Below, piece after piece: positions 1 through 13,500 of a stretch of 64,000 bases of DNA. The stretch lies in assembly GCA_028752905.1 (NCBI GenBank), contig JAQNBH010000011.1, positions 24,880,333-24,944,332 of the forward strand, in the 5' to 3' direction. A model generated the notes under the pieces. That model saw only the letters and a list, made by a program, of their open reading frames with translations. It did no database searches and was not told the DNA's origin. Source of the DNA: Cladorhizidae sp. MBARI D1340-BT2. Lineage: Eukaryota > Porifera > Demospongiae > Poecilosclerida > Cladorhizidae. A program made the translations under genes and the position numbers. The stretch's first letter is position 1. Each line of letters opens with the position of its first letter.

Positions 1-1229
1 TATCAAGCCATGAACTCTGGTGTGTATCAAGCTATGAACTGTTGTGTTGCAAGACATGAACTCTGGTGTGTAGCAGTCATGAACTCTCTATCAAGCCATG
101 AAGTCAGGCGTCTCAAGCCATGAACTCTGGTGTGTTTCAAGCCATGAACTCTGGTGTGCTTCAAGCCATGAACACTGGTGTGTATCGAGCTATTGAACTC
201 CGGGGTGCATCAAGCTATGAAATCTGGTGTGCAGCAAGCCATGAACTCTGGCATGCACAAGCCATGAACTCTGGTGTGTATCAAGCTATTAACTCTGGGG
301 TGTAGCAAGACATGAAATTTGGCGTACAGCAAGTCATGAACTCTGGGGTGCATCAAGCTATGAAATCTGGTGTGTATCAAGCTATGAACTCCGGTGTGCA
401 GCAAGAGATGAATTCTGGTGTGTTGCCTACATGAAGTCTATAACTAGCCATGAACTATAAATGTCTCAAGCCATGAACTCTGGTGTGCATCAAGCCATGA
501 ACTTTGGTGTGCATCGAGCTAAGAACGATGATGTGCATGAAGCCATGAACTCTGGTGTAGTTCAAGCCATGAACTCTGGTCTGTATCAAGCTATATGAAC
601 TCTGGTGTGTAGCAAAACATGAATTCTAGTGTGTATCAAGCTATGAACTCCAGTCTCTATCAAGCTATATGAATTCTGGTGTGTAGCAAGACATGAACTC
701 TGGTGTGCATCAAGCTAAGAATTCTGGTCTGTAGCAAGACATGAACTCTGGTGTGTAGCAGTCATGAACTCTGTATCAAGCCATGAACTCTGGTGTGTAG
801 CAAACCTTGAACACTGGTATGTTAAGCCTTGAACTCTGGTGTGCAACAAGTCTTGATCTCTGGTGTGCATCAAACCATGAACTCAGGTGTGCATCAAGCT
901 ATGAACACTGGCATGCAGCAAGCTATGAACTCTGATGTGTATCAAGCTATGTATGAACTATGATGTGTAGCAAGACATGAACTCTGGTGTATATCAGTCA
1001 TTAACTCTGTATCAAGCCATGAACACTGGTGTCTTAAGCCATGAACTCTGGAATGTGTCAAGCCATGAGCTTTGTTGTGCATCAAGCTAAGAACGATGAT
1101 GTGCATGAAGCCATGAACTCTGGTGTAGTTCAAGCCATGAACTCTGGTGTGCATCAAGCCATGAACTCTGGTTTGCATCAAGCCATGAACTCTGGTGTGC
1201 ATCAAGCCATAATTTTGTTGTGCATCAAG

Positions 1230-3021
1230 CTATGAACACTGTTGTGTTGCAAGACATGAACTCTGGTGTGTAGCAGTCATGAACTCTCTATCAAGCCATG
1301 AAGTCAGGCGTCTCAAGCCATGAACTCTGGTGTGTTTCAAGCCATGAACTCTGGTGTGCTTCAAGCCCTGAACACTGGTGTGTATCAAGCTATAAACTCT
1401 GGTGAGCATCAAGTCATGAACTCTGGTGTGCAACAAGCCATGAACTCTGGTGTGCATCAAGCCATGAACTCTGGTATGTAGTAAGGCATGAACTCTGGTG
1501 TGCATCAAGCCAATAACTCTGGTGTGTATCAAGCTAAGAATTCTGGTCTGTAGCAAGACATGAACTCTGGTGTGTAGCAGTCATGAACTCTGTATCAAGC
1601 CATGAACTCTGGTGTGTAGCAAACCTTGAACACTGGTATGTTAAGCCTTGAACTCTGGTGTGCAACAAGTCATGATCTCTGGTGTGCATCAAACCATGAA
1701 CTCAGGTGTGCATCAAGCTATGAACACTGGCATGCAGCAAGCTATGAACTCTGATGTGTATCAAGCTATGTATGAACTATGATGTGTAGCAAGACATGAA
1801 CTCTGGTGTATATCAGTCATTAACTCTGTATCAAGCCATGAACACTGGTGTCTTAAGCCATGAACTCTGGAGTGTGTCAAGCCATGAACTCTGGTGTGCA
1901 TCAAGCCATGAACTCTGGTGTGCATCAAGCCATGAACTCTGGTCTGTATCAAGCTATATGAACTCTGGTGTATAGCAAAACATGAATTCTAGTGTGTATC
2001 AAGCTATGAACTCCAGTCTCTATCAAGCTATATGAATTCTGGTGTGTAGCAAGACATGAACTCTGGTGTGCATCAAGCCATGAACTCTGGTGTGCATCAA
2101 GCCATAAATTTTGGTGTGCATCAAGCTATGAACACTGTTGTGTAGCAAGACATGAACTCTGGTGTGTAGCAGTCATGAACTCTCTATCAAGCCTTGAAGT
2201 CAGGCGTCTAAAGCCATGAACTCTGGTGTGTTTCAAGCCATGAACTCTGGTGTGCTTCAAGCCATGAACACTGGTGTGTATCAAGCTATTAACTCTGGTG
2301 AGCATCAAGTCATGAACTCTGGTGTGCAACAAGCCATGAACTCTGGTGTGCATCAAGCCATGAACTCTGGTATGTAGTAAGGCATGAACTCTGGCGTGCA
2401 TCAAGCCAGTAACTCTGGTGTGTATCAAGCTAAGAATTCTGGTCTGTAGCAAGACATGAACTCTGGTGTGTAGCAGTCATGAACTCTGTATCAAGCCATG
2501 AACTCTGGTGTGTAGCAACCCTTGAACACTGGTATGTTAAGCCTTGAACTCTGGTGTGCAACAAGTCATGATCTCTGGTGTGCATCAAACCATGAACTCA
2601 GGTGTGCATCAAGCAATGAACACTGGCATGCAGCAAGTTATGAACTCTGATGTGTATCAAGCTATGTATGAACTTTGATGTGTAGCAAGACATGAACTCT
2701 GGTGTATATCAGTCATTAACACTGTATCAAGCCATGAACACTGGTGTCTTAAGCCATGAACTCTGGAGTGTCTCAAGCCATGAACTCTGGTGTGCATCAA
2801 GCCATGAACTCTGGTGTGCATCAAGCCATGAACTCTGGTCTGTATCAAGCTATATGAACTCTGGTGTGTAGCAAAACATGAATTCTAGTATGTATCAAGC
2901 TATGAACTCCAGTCTCTCTCAAGCTATATGAATTCTGGTGTGTAGCAAGACATGAACTCTGGTGTGCATCAAGCCATGAACTGGTGTGCATCAAGCCATG
3001 AACTCAGGTCTGTATCAAGCT
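1230..3021 (+). repeat. Tandem pair of 896 bp higher-order units
   Basis: Landmark monomers starting at 1230 and 1761 recur exactly 896 bases later at 2126 and 2657. The order of variants between them is the same, with scattered substitutions (for example GTGTTGCAAG against GTGTAGCAAG just after the first landmark). 896 is not a multiple of 24 because the unit contains 19, 22, 23 and 26 bp monomers. A related marker lies at 942, which is 819 bases before 1761, so a third, partial unit probably precedes the pair. Confidence 0.85.
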
Positions 3022-3266
3022 ATATGAACTCTGGTGTGTAGCAAAACATGAATTCTAGTGTGTATCTAGCTATGAACTACAGTCTCTATCAAGCTATATG
3101 AATTCTGGTGTGTAGCAAGACATGAACTCTGGTGTGCATCAAGCCATGAACTCTGGCGGGTATCAAGCTATGAACTCTGGTCTGTATCAAGCTATCAACT
3201 CGGGTGTGTAGCAAGTTATGAGGACTTGTGTGTAGCAGTCATGAACTCTGTATCAAGCCATGAAGT

Positions 3267-6200
3267 CTAGCGTCTCAAGCCATGAACTCTGGTGTGTTTC
3301 AAGCCATGAACTCTGGTGTGCATCAAGCCATCAACTCTGGTGTGTAACAAGCTATTAACTCTGGTGTGCATCAACCTATGAACTCTGGTGTGCATCAAGC
3401 CATGAACTCTGGTGTGCATCAAGCCATGAACTCTGGTGTGAAGCAAGCCATGAACTCTGGCGTGTATCAAGCTATGAATTCTTGTCTGTAGCAACATATG
3501 AACTCTGGTGTGTAGCAGTTATGAACTCCGTATCAGGCAATGAAATCTCATGTGCAGCAAGCCTTGAACACTGGTGTGTTAAGCCATGTACTCTGGTGTG
3601 CACCAAGCCATGAACTCTGGTTTGCATCAAGCCATGAACTCTGGTGTGCAACAATCTGGTTTGCATCGAACCATGAACTCAGTTGTGCATTAAGCTATGA
3701 ACAATGGAATGCAGCAAGCTATGAACTCTGGTGTCTATCAAGCTATGTATGAACTCTGATGTGCATCAAGCCATGAACTCTGGTGTGTATCAAGCTATTA
3801 ACTCTAGTGTGTAGCAAGGCATGAACTCTGGTGTGTACGAGTCATGAATTCTGTATCAAGCCATGAACTCTGGTGGCCCGAGCCATGAACTCTGGTATGT
3901 GTCAAGCCATGAACTCTGGTGTGCATCAAGCCATGAACTATGGTTTGCATCGAGCCATGAACTCTGGTGTGCATCAAGCCATGAACACTGGTGAGCATCA
4001 AGCCATGAACTCTGGTGTGCATCAAGCCATGAACTCTGGTGTGCATCAAGCCATGAACTCTAGTATGCATCAAGCCATGAACTCTGGTGTGCATCAACCC
4101 ATGAACTCTGGTGTGCATCAAGACATGAACTCTAGTGTACATCAAGCCTTGAACTCTGGTGTGTAGTAAGCCATGAACATTGGTGTGCATCAAGACATGT
4201 ACTTTAGTTTGCATTGAGCAATGAACTCTGGTGTGCATCAAGCCATGAACTCTGGTTTGCATCAAGCCATGAACTCTTGTGTGTATCAAGCCATGAACTC
4301 TGGTGTCTCAAGCGATGAACTCTGGTGTGTGTCAAGCCATAAACTCTGGTGTGCATCAAGCCATGAACTATGGTGTGCATCAAGCCATGAACTCTGTTGC
4401 ACATCAAGACATGCACTCTGGTGTGCATCAACCCATGCACTCTGGTGTGCATCAACCCATGAACTCTGGTGTGCATCACCAATGAAATCTGGTTTGCATC
4501 AAGCCGTGAACTTTGGTGTGCATCAAGTCATGAACTCTGGTGGGTATCAAGCCAAGAACTCTGGTGTGTAGCAAGCCATGAACTCTGGCATGCATCAAGG
4601 CATTAACTCTGGTATGTATCAATGTGTGTATGAGGACATGTACTCTCGAGTGTAGCAGTCATGAACTCTGTATCCAGCCATGAACTCAGGTTTGCAGCAA
4701 GCCATGAATGCTAGTGTGTTAAGCCATGTACTCTGGTGTATGTACCAAGCCATGAACTCTGGTATGCATCAAGACATGAACTCTGGTTTGCAACAAGCCA
4801 TGAACTCTGGTGTGCATCAAGCCATGAACTCATGTGTACATCAAGCTTGCATGCAGCAAGCTATGAACTCTGATGTGTATCAAGCTATGAACTCTGGTGT
4901 GTAGTAAGACATGAATTCTGGCATACAGCAAGCCATGAACTCCGGGGTGCATCAAGCCATGAACTCTGGTGTGTATCAAGCTATGGACTCTAGTGTGTAG
5001 CAACACATGAACTCTGATTTATAGCAGACATGAACTCTGTTCTGTATCAAGCCATAAAATCTGGTGTCTCAAGCCATGAACTCTGGTATGTATCAAGCCT
5101 TGAACTCTGGTGTGCATCAAGCCATGAAATTTAGTTTGCATCAAGGAATGAACTTTGGTGTGCATCAAGCCATGAACTCTGGTGTGCATCAAGCCATGAA
5201 CTCTTGTGTGCATCAAGCCATGAATTCTGGTGTGCATCAAGCCATTAACTCAGGTGTGCATCAAACCATCAACTTTGATGTGCAACAAGCCAAGAACTCT
5301 GGTGTGTATCAGGCTATGAACTCTGGTGTGTAGTAAGACATGCACTCTGGTGTATATCAGTCATGAACTCTGTATCAAGCCATGAACTCTGATGTCTTAA
5401 GGCTTAAGCCATGAACTCTGGAGTGTGTCAAGCCATAAACTCTTGTGTGCATCAAGCTATGAACTCTGGTCTGTATCAAGCTATATGAACTCTGGTGTGT
5501 AGCAAAACATAAATTCTGGTGTGTATCAAGCTATAAACTCCATTCTCTAACAAGCTATATGAATTCTGGTGTGTAGCAAGACATGAACTCTGGTGTGCAT
5601 CAAGCCATGAACTCTGGCGGGAATCAAGCTATGAATTCTGGTCTGTATCAAGCAATGAACTCAGGTGTGTAGCAAGTTATGAGGTCTGGTGTGTAGCAGT
5701 CATGAACTCTGTATTAAGCCATGAACTCTGGTGTCTCAAGCCATGAACTCTGGTGTGCAGCAAGCCATAAACTCTGGTGTGCATCAAGCCATGAACTTCG
5801 GTGTGCATCAAGCCATGAACTCTGGTGGGTATGAAGCTATGAACTCTGTTGTGTAGCAAACCATGAACACAGGCATGCAGCAAGCCATGAACTCTGGCAT
5901 GCACAAGCCATGAACTCTGGTATGTATCAAGCTATTAACTCTGGGGTGTAGCAAGACATGAAATTTGGCGTACAGCAAGCCATGAACTCCGGGGTGCATC
6001 AAGCTATGAAATCTGGTGTGCATCAAGCCATGAACTCTGGTCTGTATCAAGCTATATGAACTCTGGTGTGTAGCAAAACATGAATTGTAGTGTGTATCAA
6101 GCTATGAACTCCAGTCTCTATCAAGCTATATGAATTCTGGTGTGTAGCAAGACATGAACTCTGGTGTGCATCAAGCCATGAACTCTGGCGGGTATCAAGC

Positions 6201-8905
6201 TATGAACTCTGGTCTGTATCAAGCTATCAACTCGGGTGTGTAGCAAGTTATGAGGTCTTGTGTGTAGCAGTCATGAACTCTGTATCAAGCCATGAAGTCT
6301 AGCGTCTCAAGCCATGAACTCTGGTGTGTTTCAAGCCATGAACTCTGGTGTGCATCAAGCCATCAACTCTGGTGTGTAACAAGCTATTAACTCTGGTGTG
6401 CATCAACCTATGAACTCTGGTGTGCATAAAGCCATGAACTCTGGTGTGCATCAAGCCATGAACTCTGGTGTGAAGCAAGCCATGAACTCTGGCGTGTATC
6501 AAGCTATGAATTCTTGTCTGTAGCAACACATGAACTCTGGTGTGTAGCAGTTATGAACTCCGTATCAGGCAATGAAATCTCATGTGCAGCAAGCCTTGAA
6601 CACTGGTGTGTTAAGCCATGTACTCTGGTGTGCACCAAGCCATGAACTCTGGTTTGCATCAAGCCATGAACTCTGGTGTGCAACAATCTGGTTTGCATCG
6701 AACCATGAACTCAGGTGTGCATTAAGCTATGAACAATGGAATGCAGCACGCTATGAACTCTGGTGTCTATCAAGCTATGTATGAACTCTGATGTGCATCA
6801 AGCCATGAACTCTGGTGTGTATCAAACTATTAACTGTAGTGTGTAGCAAGGCATGAACTCTGGTGTGTACGAGTCATGAATTCTGTATCAAGCCATGAAC
6901 TCTGGTGGCTCGAGCCATGAACTCTGGTATGTGTCAAGCCATGAACTCTGGTGTGCATCAAGCCATGAACTTTGGTTTGCATCGAGCCATGAACTCTGGT
7001 GTGCATCAAGCCATGAACACTGGTGTGCATCAAGCCATGAACTCTGGTGTGCATCAAGCCATGAACTCTGGTATGCATCAAGCCATGAACTCTAGTGTGC
7101 ATCAAGCCATGAACTCTGGTGTGCATCAACCCATGAACTCTGGTGTGCATCAAGCCATGAACTCTGGTTTGCATCAAGCCATGAACTCTTGTGTGTATCA
7201 AGCCATGAACTCTGGTGTCTCAAGCGATGAACTCTGGTGTGTGTCAAGCCATGAACTCTGGTGTGCATCAAGCCATGAACTATGGTGTGCATCAAGCCAT
7301 GAACTCTGTTGCACATCAAGCCATGCACTCTGGTGTGCATCAACCCATGAACTCTGGTGTGCATCACCAATGAACTCTGGTTTGCATCAAGCCGTGAACT
7401 TTGGTGTGCATCAAGTCATGAACTCTGGTGGGTATCAAGCCAAGAACTCTGGTGTATAGCAAGCCATGAACTCTGGCATGCATCAAGGCATTAACTCTGG
7501 TATGTATCAATGTGTGTATGAGGACATGTACTCTCAAGTGTAGCAGTCATGAACTCTGTATCCAGCCATGAACTCAGGTTTGCAGCAAGCCATGAATGCT
7601 AGTGTATTAAGCCATGTACTATGGTGTGTGTACCAAGCCATGAACTCTGGTATGCATCAAGCCATGAACTCTGGTTTGCAACAAGCCATGAACTCTGGTG
7701 TGCATCAAGCCACGAACTCATGTGTACATCAAGCTTGCATGCAGCAAGCTATGAACTCTGATGTGTATCAAGCTATGAACTCTGGTGTGTAGTAAGACAT
7801 GAATTCTGGCATACAGCAAGCCATGAACTCCGGGGTGCATCAAGCCATGAACTCTGGTGTGTATCAAGCTATGGACTCTAGTGTGTAGCAACACATGAAC
7901 TCTGATTTATAGCAGACATGAACTCTGTTCTGTATCAAGCCATAAAATCTTGTGTCTCAAGCCATGAACTCTGGTATGTATCAAGCCTTGAACTCTGGTG
8001 TACATCAATCCATGAAATTTAGTTTGCATCAAGGAATGATCTCTGGTGTGCATCAAGCCATGAACTCTGGTGTGCATCAAGCCATGAACTCTTGTGTGCA
8101 TCAAGCCATGAATTCTGGTGTGCATCAAGCCATTAACTCAGGTGTGCATCAAATCATCAACTTTGATGTGCAACAAGCCAAGAACTCTGGTGTGTATCAG
8201 GCTATGAACTCTGGTGTGTAGCAAGACATGCACTCTGGTGTATATCAGTCATGAACTCTGTATCAAGCCATGAACTCTGATGTCTTAAGGCTTAAGCCAT
8301 GAACTCTGGAGTGTGTCAAGCCATAAACTCTTGTGTGCATCAAGCTATGAACTCTGGTCTGTATCAAGCTATATGAACTCTGGTGTGTAGCAAAACATAA
8401 ATTCTGGTGTGTATCAAGCTATAAACTCCATTGTCTAACAAGCTATATGAATTCTGGTGTGTAGCAAGACATGAACTCTGGTGTGCATCAAGCCATGAAC
8501 TCTGGCGGGAATCAAGCTATGAATTCTGGTCTGTATCAAGCAATGAACTCAGGTGTGTAGCAAGTTATGAGGTCTGGTGTGTAGCAGTCATGAACTCTGT
8601 ATTAAGCCATGAACTCTGGTGTCTCAAGCCATGAACTCTGGTGTGCAGCAAGCCATAAACTCTGGTGTGCATCAAGCCATGAACTTCGGTGTGCATCAAG
8701 CCATGAACTCTGGTGGGTATGAAGCTATGAACTCTGTTGTGTAGCAAACCATGAAAACAGGCATGCAGCAAGCCATGAACTCTGGCATGCACAAGCCATG
8801 AACTCTGGTATGTATCAAGCTATTAACTCTGGGGTGTAGCAAGACATGAAATTTGGCATACAGCAAGCCATGAACTCCGGGGTGCATCAAGCTATGAAAT
8901 CTGGT
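3267..8905 (+). repeat. Pair of about 3 kb higher-order units (3,032 then 2,888 bp offset)
   Basis: The segment from 3267 reappears from 6299 at an offset of 3,032. After about 4200 the offset drops to 2,888 (4204 matches 7092, 4680 matches 7568, 5677 matches 8565). The total change of 144 bases equals six monomers, so most of the difference is gain or loss of whole units in the 3.8-4.3 kb part. An intermediate offset of 3,026 near 3804 shows a smaller change as well. Apart from this the two copies keep the same order of variants, including monomers with ATGAATGCTAGTGT and with TCTGATTTATAGC. Confidence 0.8.
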
Positions 8906-9060
8906 GTGCAGCAAGCCATGAACTCTGGCATGCACAAGCCATGAACTCTGGTATGTATCAAGCTATTAACTCTGGGGTGTAGCAAGACATGAAATTTGGC
9001 GTACAGCAAGCCATGAACTCCGGGGTGCATCAATCTATGAAATCTGGTGTGTATCAAGCT
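8775..9060 (+). repeat. 143 bp tandem duplication
   Basis: The stretch with AACTCTGGGGTGTAGCAAG followed by GACATGAAATTTGGC occurs at about 8825 and again at about 8968, 143 bases on. The monomers around it have the same order, including the shortened GGCATGCACAAGCC unit. The homologous region near 13.3 kb has one copy, which accounts for the drop in offset between the two 4.4 kb blocks. Confidence 0.65.
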
Positions 9061-9131
9061 ATGAACTCTGGTGTGCAGCAAGAGATGAATTCTGGTGTGT
9101 TGCCTTCATGAAGTTTATAACTAGCCATGAA

Positions 9132-10585
9132 CTATAAATGTCTCAAGCCATGAACTCTGGTGTGCATTAAGCCATGAACTTTGGTGTGCATCGAGCTAAG
9201 AACGATGATGTGCATGAAGCCATGAACTCTGGTGTAGTTCAAGCCATGAACTCTGGTGTGCATCAAGCCATGAACTCTGGTTTGCATCAAGCCATGAACT
9301 CTGGTGTCCATCAAGCCATAAATTTTTGTGTGCATCAAGCTATGAACTCTGGTGGGTAGCAAGCCTTGAATTCTGGAATGGAGCAAGCCATGAACTCTGG
9401 CATGTATCAAGCCATGAACTCTGGTGTGTATCAAGCTATGAACTGTTGTGTTGCAAGACATGAACTCTGGTGTGTAGCAGTCATGAACTCTCTATCAAGC
9501 CATGAAGTCAGGCATCTCAAGCCATGAACTCTGGTGTGTTTCAAGCCATGAACTCTGGTGTGCTTCAAGCCAGGAACACTGGTGTGTATCAAGCTATTGA
9601 ACTCCGGGGTGCATCAAGCTATGAAATCTGGTGTGCAGCATGCCATGAACTCTGGCATGTACAAGCCATGAACTCTGGTGTGTATCAAGCTATTAACTCT
9701 GGGGTGTAGCAAGACATGAAATTTGGCGTACAGCAAGCCATGAACTCTGGGGTGCATCAAGCTATGAAATCTGGTGTGTATCAAGCTATGAACTCCGGAG
9801 TGCAGCAAGAGATGAATTCTGTTGTGTTGCCTTCATGAAGTCTATAACTAGCCATGAACTATAAATGTCTCAAGCCATGAACTCTGGTGTGCATCAAGCC
9901 ATGAACTTTGGTGTGCATCGAGCTAAGAACGATGATGTGCATGAAGCCATGAACTCTGGTGTAGTTCAAGCCATGAACTCTGGTGTGCATCAAGCCATGA
10001 ACTCTGGTTTGCATCAAGCCATGAACTCTGGTGTGCATCAAGCCATACATTTTGGTGTGCATCAAGCTATGAACTCTGGTGGGTAGCAAGCCTTGAACTC
10101 TGGAATGGAACAAGCCATGAACTCTGGCATGTATCAAGCCATGAACTCTGGTGTGTATCAAGCTATGAACACTGTTGTGTTGCAAGACATGAACTCTGGT
10201 GTGTAGCAGTCATGAACTCTCTATCAAGCCATGAAGTCAGGCGTCTCAAGCCATGAACTCTGGTGTGTTTCAAGCCATGAACTCTGGTGTGCTTCAAGCC
10301 CTGAACACTGGTGTGTATCAAGCTATTAACTCTGGTGAGCATCAAGTCATGAACTCTGGTGTGCAACAAGCCATGAACTCTGGTGTGCATCAAGCCATGA
10401 ACTCTGGTATGTAGTAAGGCATGAACTCTGGTGTGCATCAAGCCAATAACTCTGGTGTGTATCAAGCTAAGAATTCTGGTCTGTAGCAAGACATGAACTC
10501 TGGTGTGTAGCAGTCATGAACTCTGTATCAAGCCATGAACTCTGGTGTGTAGCAAACCTTGAACACTGGTATGTTAAGCCTTGAA
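9132..10585 (+). repeat. 727 bp tandem pair (again at 13,504)
   Basis: The segment beginning at 9132, with the diagnostic run GCTAAGAACGATGATGTGC, is repeated from 9859 at an offset of 727. The same pair is present in the next 4.4 kb unit at 13504 and 14231, also 727 apart. The small unit was therefore already doubled before the larger block was duplicated. Confidence 0.75.
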
Positions 10586-13500
10586 CTCTGGTGTGCAACA
10601 AGTCATGATCTCTGGTGTGCATCAAACCATGAACTCAGGTGTGCATCAAGCTATGAACACTGGCATGCAGCAAGCTATGAACTCTGATGTGTATCAAGCT
10701 ATGTATGAACTATGATGTGTAGCAAGACATGAACTCTGGTGTATATCAGTCATTAACTCTGTATCAAGCCATGAACACTGGTGTCTTAAGCCATGAACTC
10801 TGGAGTGTGTCAAGCCATGAACTCTGGTGTGCATCAAGCCATGAACTCTGGTGTGCATCAAGCCATGAACTCTGGTCTGTATCAAGCTATATGAACTCTG
10901 GTGTGTAGCAAAACATGAATTCTAGTGTGTATCAAGCTATGAACTCCAGTCTCTATCAAGCTATATGAATTCTGGTGTGTAGCAAGACATGAACTCTGGT
11001 GTGCATCAAGCCATGAACTCTGGAGGGTATCAAGCTATGAACTCTGGTCTGTATCAAGCTATCAACTCGGGTGTGTAGCAAGTTATGAGGTCTTGTGTGT
11101 AGCAGTCATGAACTCTGTATCAAGCCATGAAGTTTGCGTCTCAAGCCATGAACTCTGGTGTGTTTCAAGCCATGAACTCTGGTGTGCATCAAGCCATGAA
11201 CTCTGGTATGTATCAAGCTATTAACTCTGGTGTGCAACAACCTATGAACTCTGGTGTGCATCAAGCCATTAACTCTGATATGCATTAAGCCATGAACTCT
11301 GGTGTGGAACAAGCCATTAACTCTAGTGTGCATCAAGCCATGAACACAGGTGTACATCAAGCTATGAACACTGGAATGCAGCAAGCTATGAACTCTGATG
11401 TGTATCAAGCTATGAAATCTGGTTTGTAGCTAGACATGAACACTGGTGTGCAGCAAGCCATAAATTCTGGTATGCTTCAAGCCATGAAATTTGGTGTGCA
11501 TCAAGCGAAGAACTCTGGTGGGTATGAAGCTATGAACTCTGGTGTTTAGCAAGCTTTGAACTCTGGCGTGTAGCAAGCCATTAACTCTGGCATGCATCAA
11601 GCCATGAACTCAGGTGTGTATCAAGCTATGAACTCTGGGGTGTAGCAAAACATGAACTCGGATGTGTAGCAAGAAATGAATTCTGGTGTGTAGCAGTCTC
11701 ATGAACCCTGTTTCAAGCCATGAACTCTGGTGTGTCAAGCCATGAACTCTGGTGTGTGTCAAGCCATGAACTCTGGTGTGCATCAAGCCATGAACTATGG
11801 TGTGCATCAAGCCATGAACTCTGTTGCACATCAAGCCATGCACTCTGGTGTGCATCAACCCATGAACTCTGGTGTGCATCACCAATGAACTCTGGTTTGC
11901 ATCAAGCCGTGAACTTTGGTGTGCATCAAGTCATGAACTCTGTTGGGTATCAAGGCAAGAACTCTGGTGTGTAGCAAGCCATGAACTCTGGCATGCATCA
12001 AGGCATTAACTCTGGTGTGTATCAATGTGTGTATGAGAACATGTACTCTCGAGTGTAGCAGTCATGAACTCTGTATCCAGCCATGAACTCAGGTTTGCAG
12101 CAAGCCATGAATGCTAGTGTGTTAAGCCATGTACTCTGGTGTGTGTACCAAGCCATGAACTCTGGTATGCATCAAGCCATGAACTCTGGTTTGCAACAAG
12201 CCATGAACTCATGTGTACATCAAGCTTGCATGCAGCAAGCTATGAACTCTGATGTGCATCAAGCTATGAACTCTGGTGTGTAGTAAGACATGAATTCTGG
12301 CATACAGCAAGCCATGAACTCCGGGGTGCATCAAGCCATGAACTCTGGTGTGTATCAATCTATAGACTCTAGTGTGTAGCAACACATGAACTCTGATTTA
12401 TAGCAGACATGAACTCTGTTCTGTATCAAGCCATAAAATCTGGTGTCTCAAGCCATGAACTCTGGTATGTATCAAGCCTTGAACTCTGGTGTGCATCAAG
12501 CCATGAAATTTAGTTTGCATCAAGGAATGAACTCTGGTGTGCATCAAGCCATGAACTCTGGTGTGCATCAAGCCATGAACTCTTGTCTGCATCAAGCCAT
12601 GAATTCTGGTGTGCATCAAGCCATTAACTCAGGTGTGCATCAAACCATCAACTTTGATGTGCAACAAGCCAAGAACTCTGGTGTGTATCAGGCTATGAAC
12701 TCTGGTGTGTAGCAAGACATGCACTCTGGTGTATATCAGTCATGAACTCTGTATCAAGCCATGAACTCTGATGTCTTAAGGCTTAAGCCATGAACTCTGG
12801 AGTGTGTCAAGCCATAAACTCTTGTGTGCATCAAGCTATGAACTCTGGTCTGTATCAAGCTATATGAACTCTGGTGTGTAGCAAAACATAAATTCTGTTG
12901 TGTATCAAGCTATAAACTCCATTGTCTAACAAGCTATATGAATTCTGGTGTGTAGCAAGACATGAACTCTGGTGTGCATCAAGCCATGAACTCTGGCGGG
13001 AATCAAGCTATGAATTCTGGTCTCTATCAAGCAATGAACTCAGGTGTGTAGCAAGTTATGAGGTCTGGTGTGTAGCAGTCATGAACTCTGTATTAAGCCA
13101 TGAACTCTGGTGTCTCAAGCCATGAACTCTGGTGTGCAGCAAGCCATAAACTCTGGTGTGCAGCAAGCCATAAACTCTGGTGTGCATCAAGCCATGAACT
13201 TCGGTGTGCATCAAGCCATGAACTCTGGTGGGTATGAAGCTATGAACTCTGTTGTGTAGCAAACCATGAACACAGGCATGCAGCAAGCCATGAACTCTGG
13301 CATGCACAAGTCATGAACTCTGGTATGTATCAAGCTATTAACTCTGGGGTGTAGCAAGACATGAAATTTGGCGTACAGCAAGCCATGAACTCCGGGGTGC
13401 ATCAATCTATGAAATCTGGTGTGTATCAAGCTATGAACTCTGGTGTGCAGCAAGAGATGAATTCTGGTGTGTTGCCTTCATGAAGTCTATAACTAGCCAT

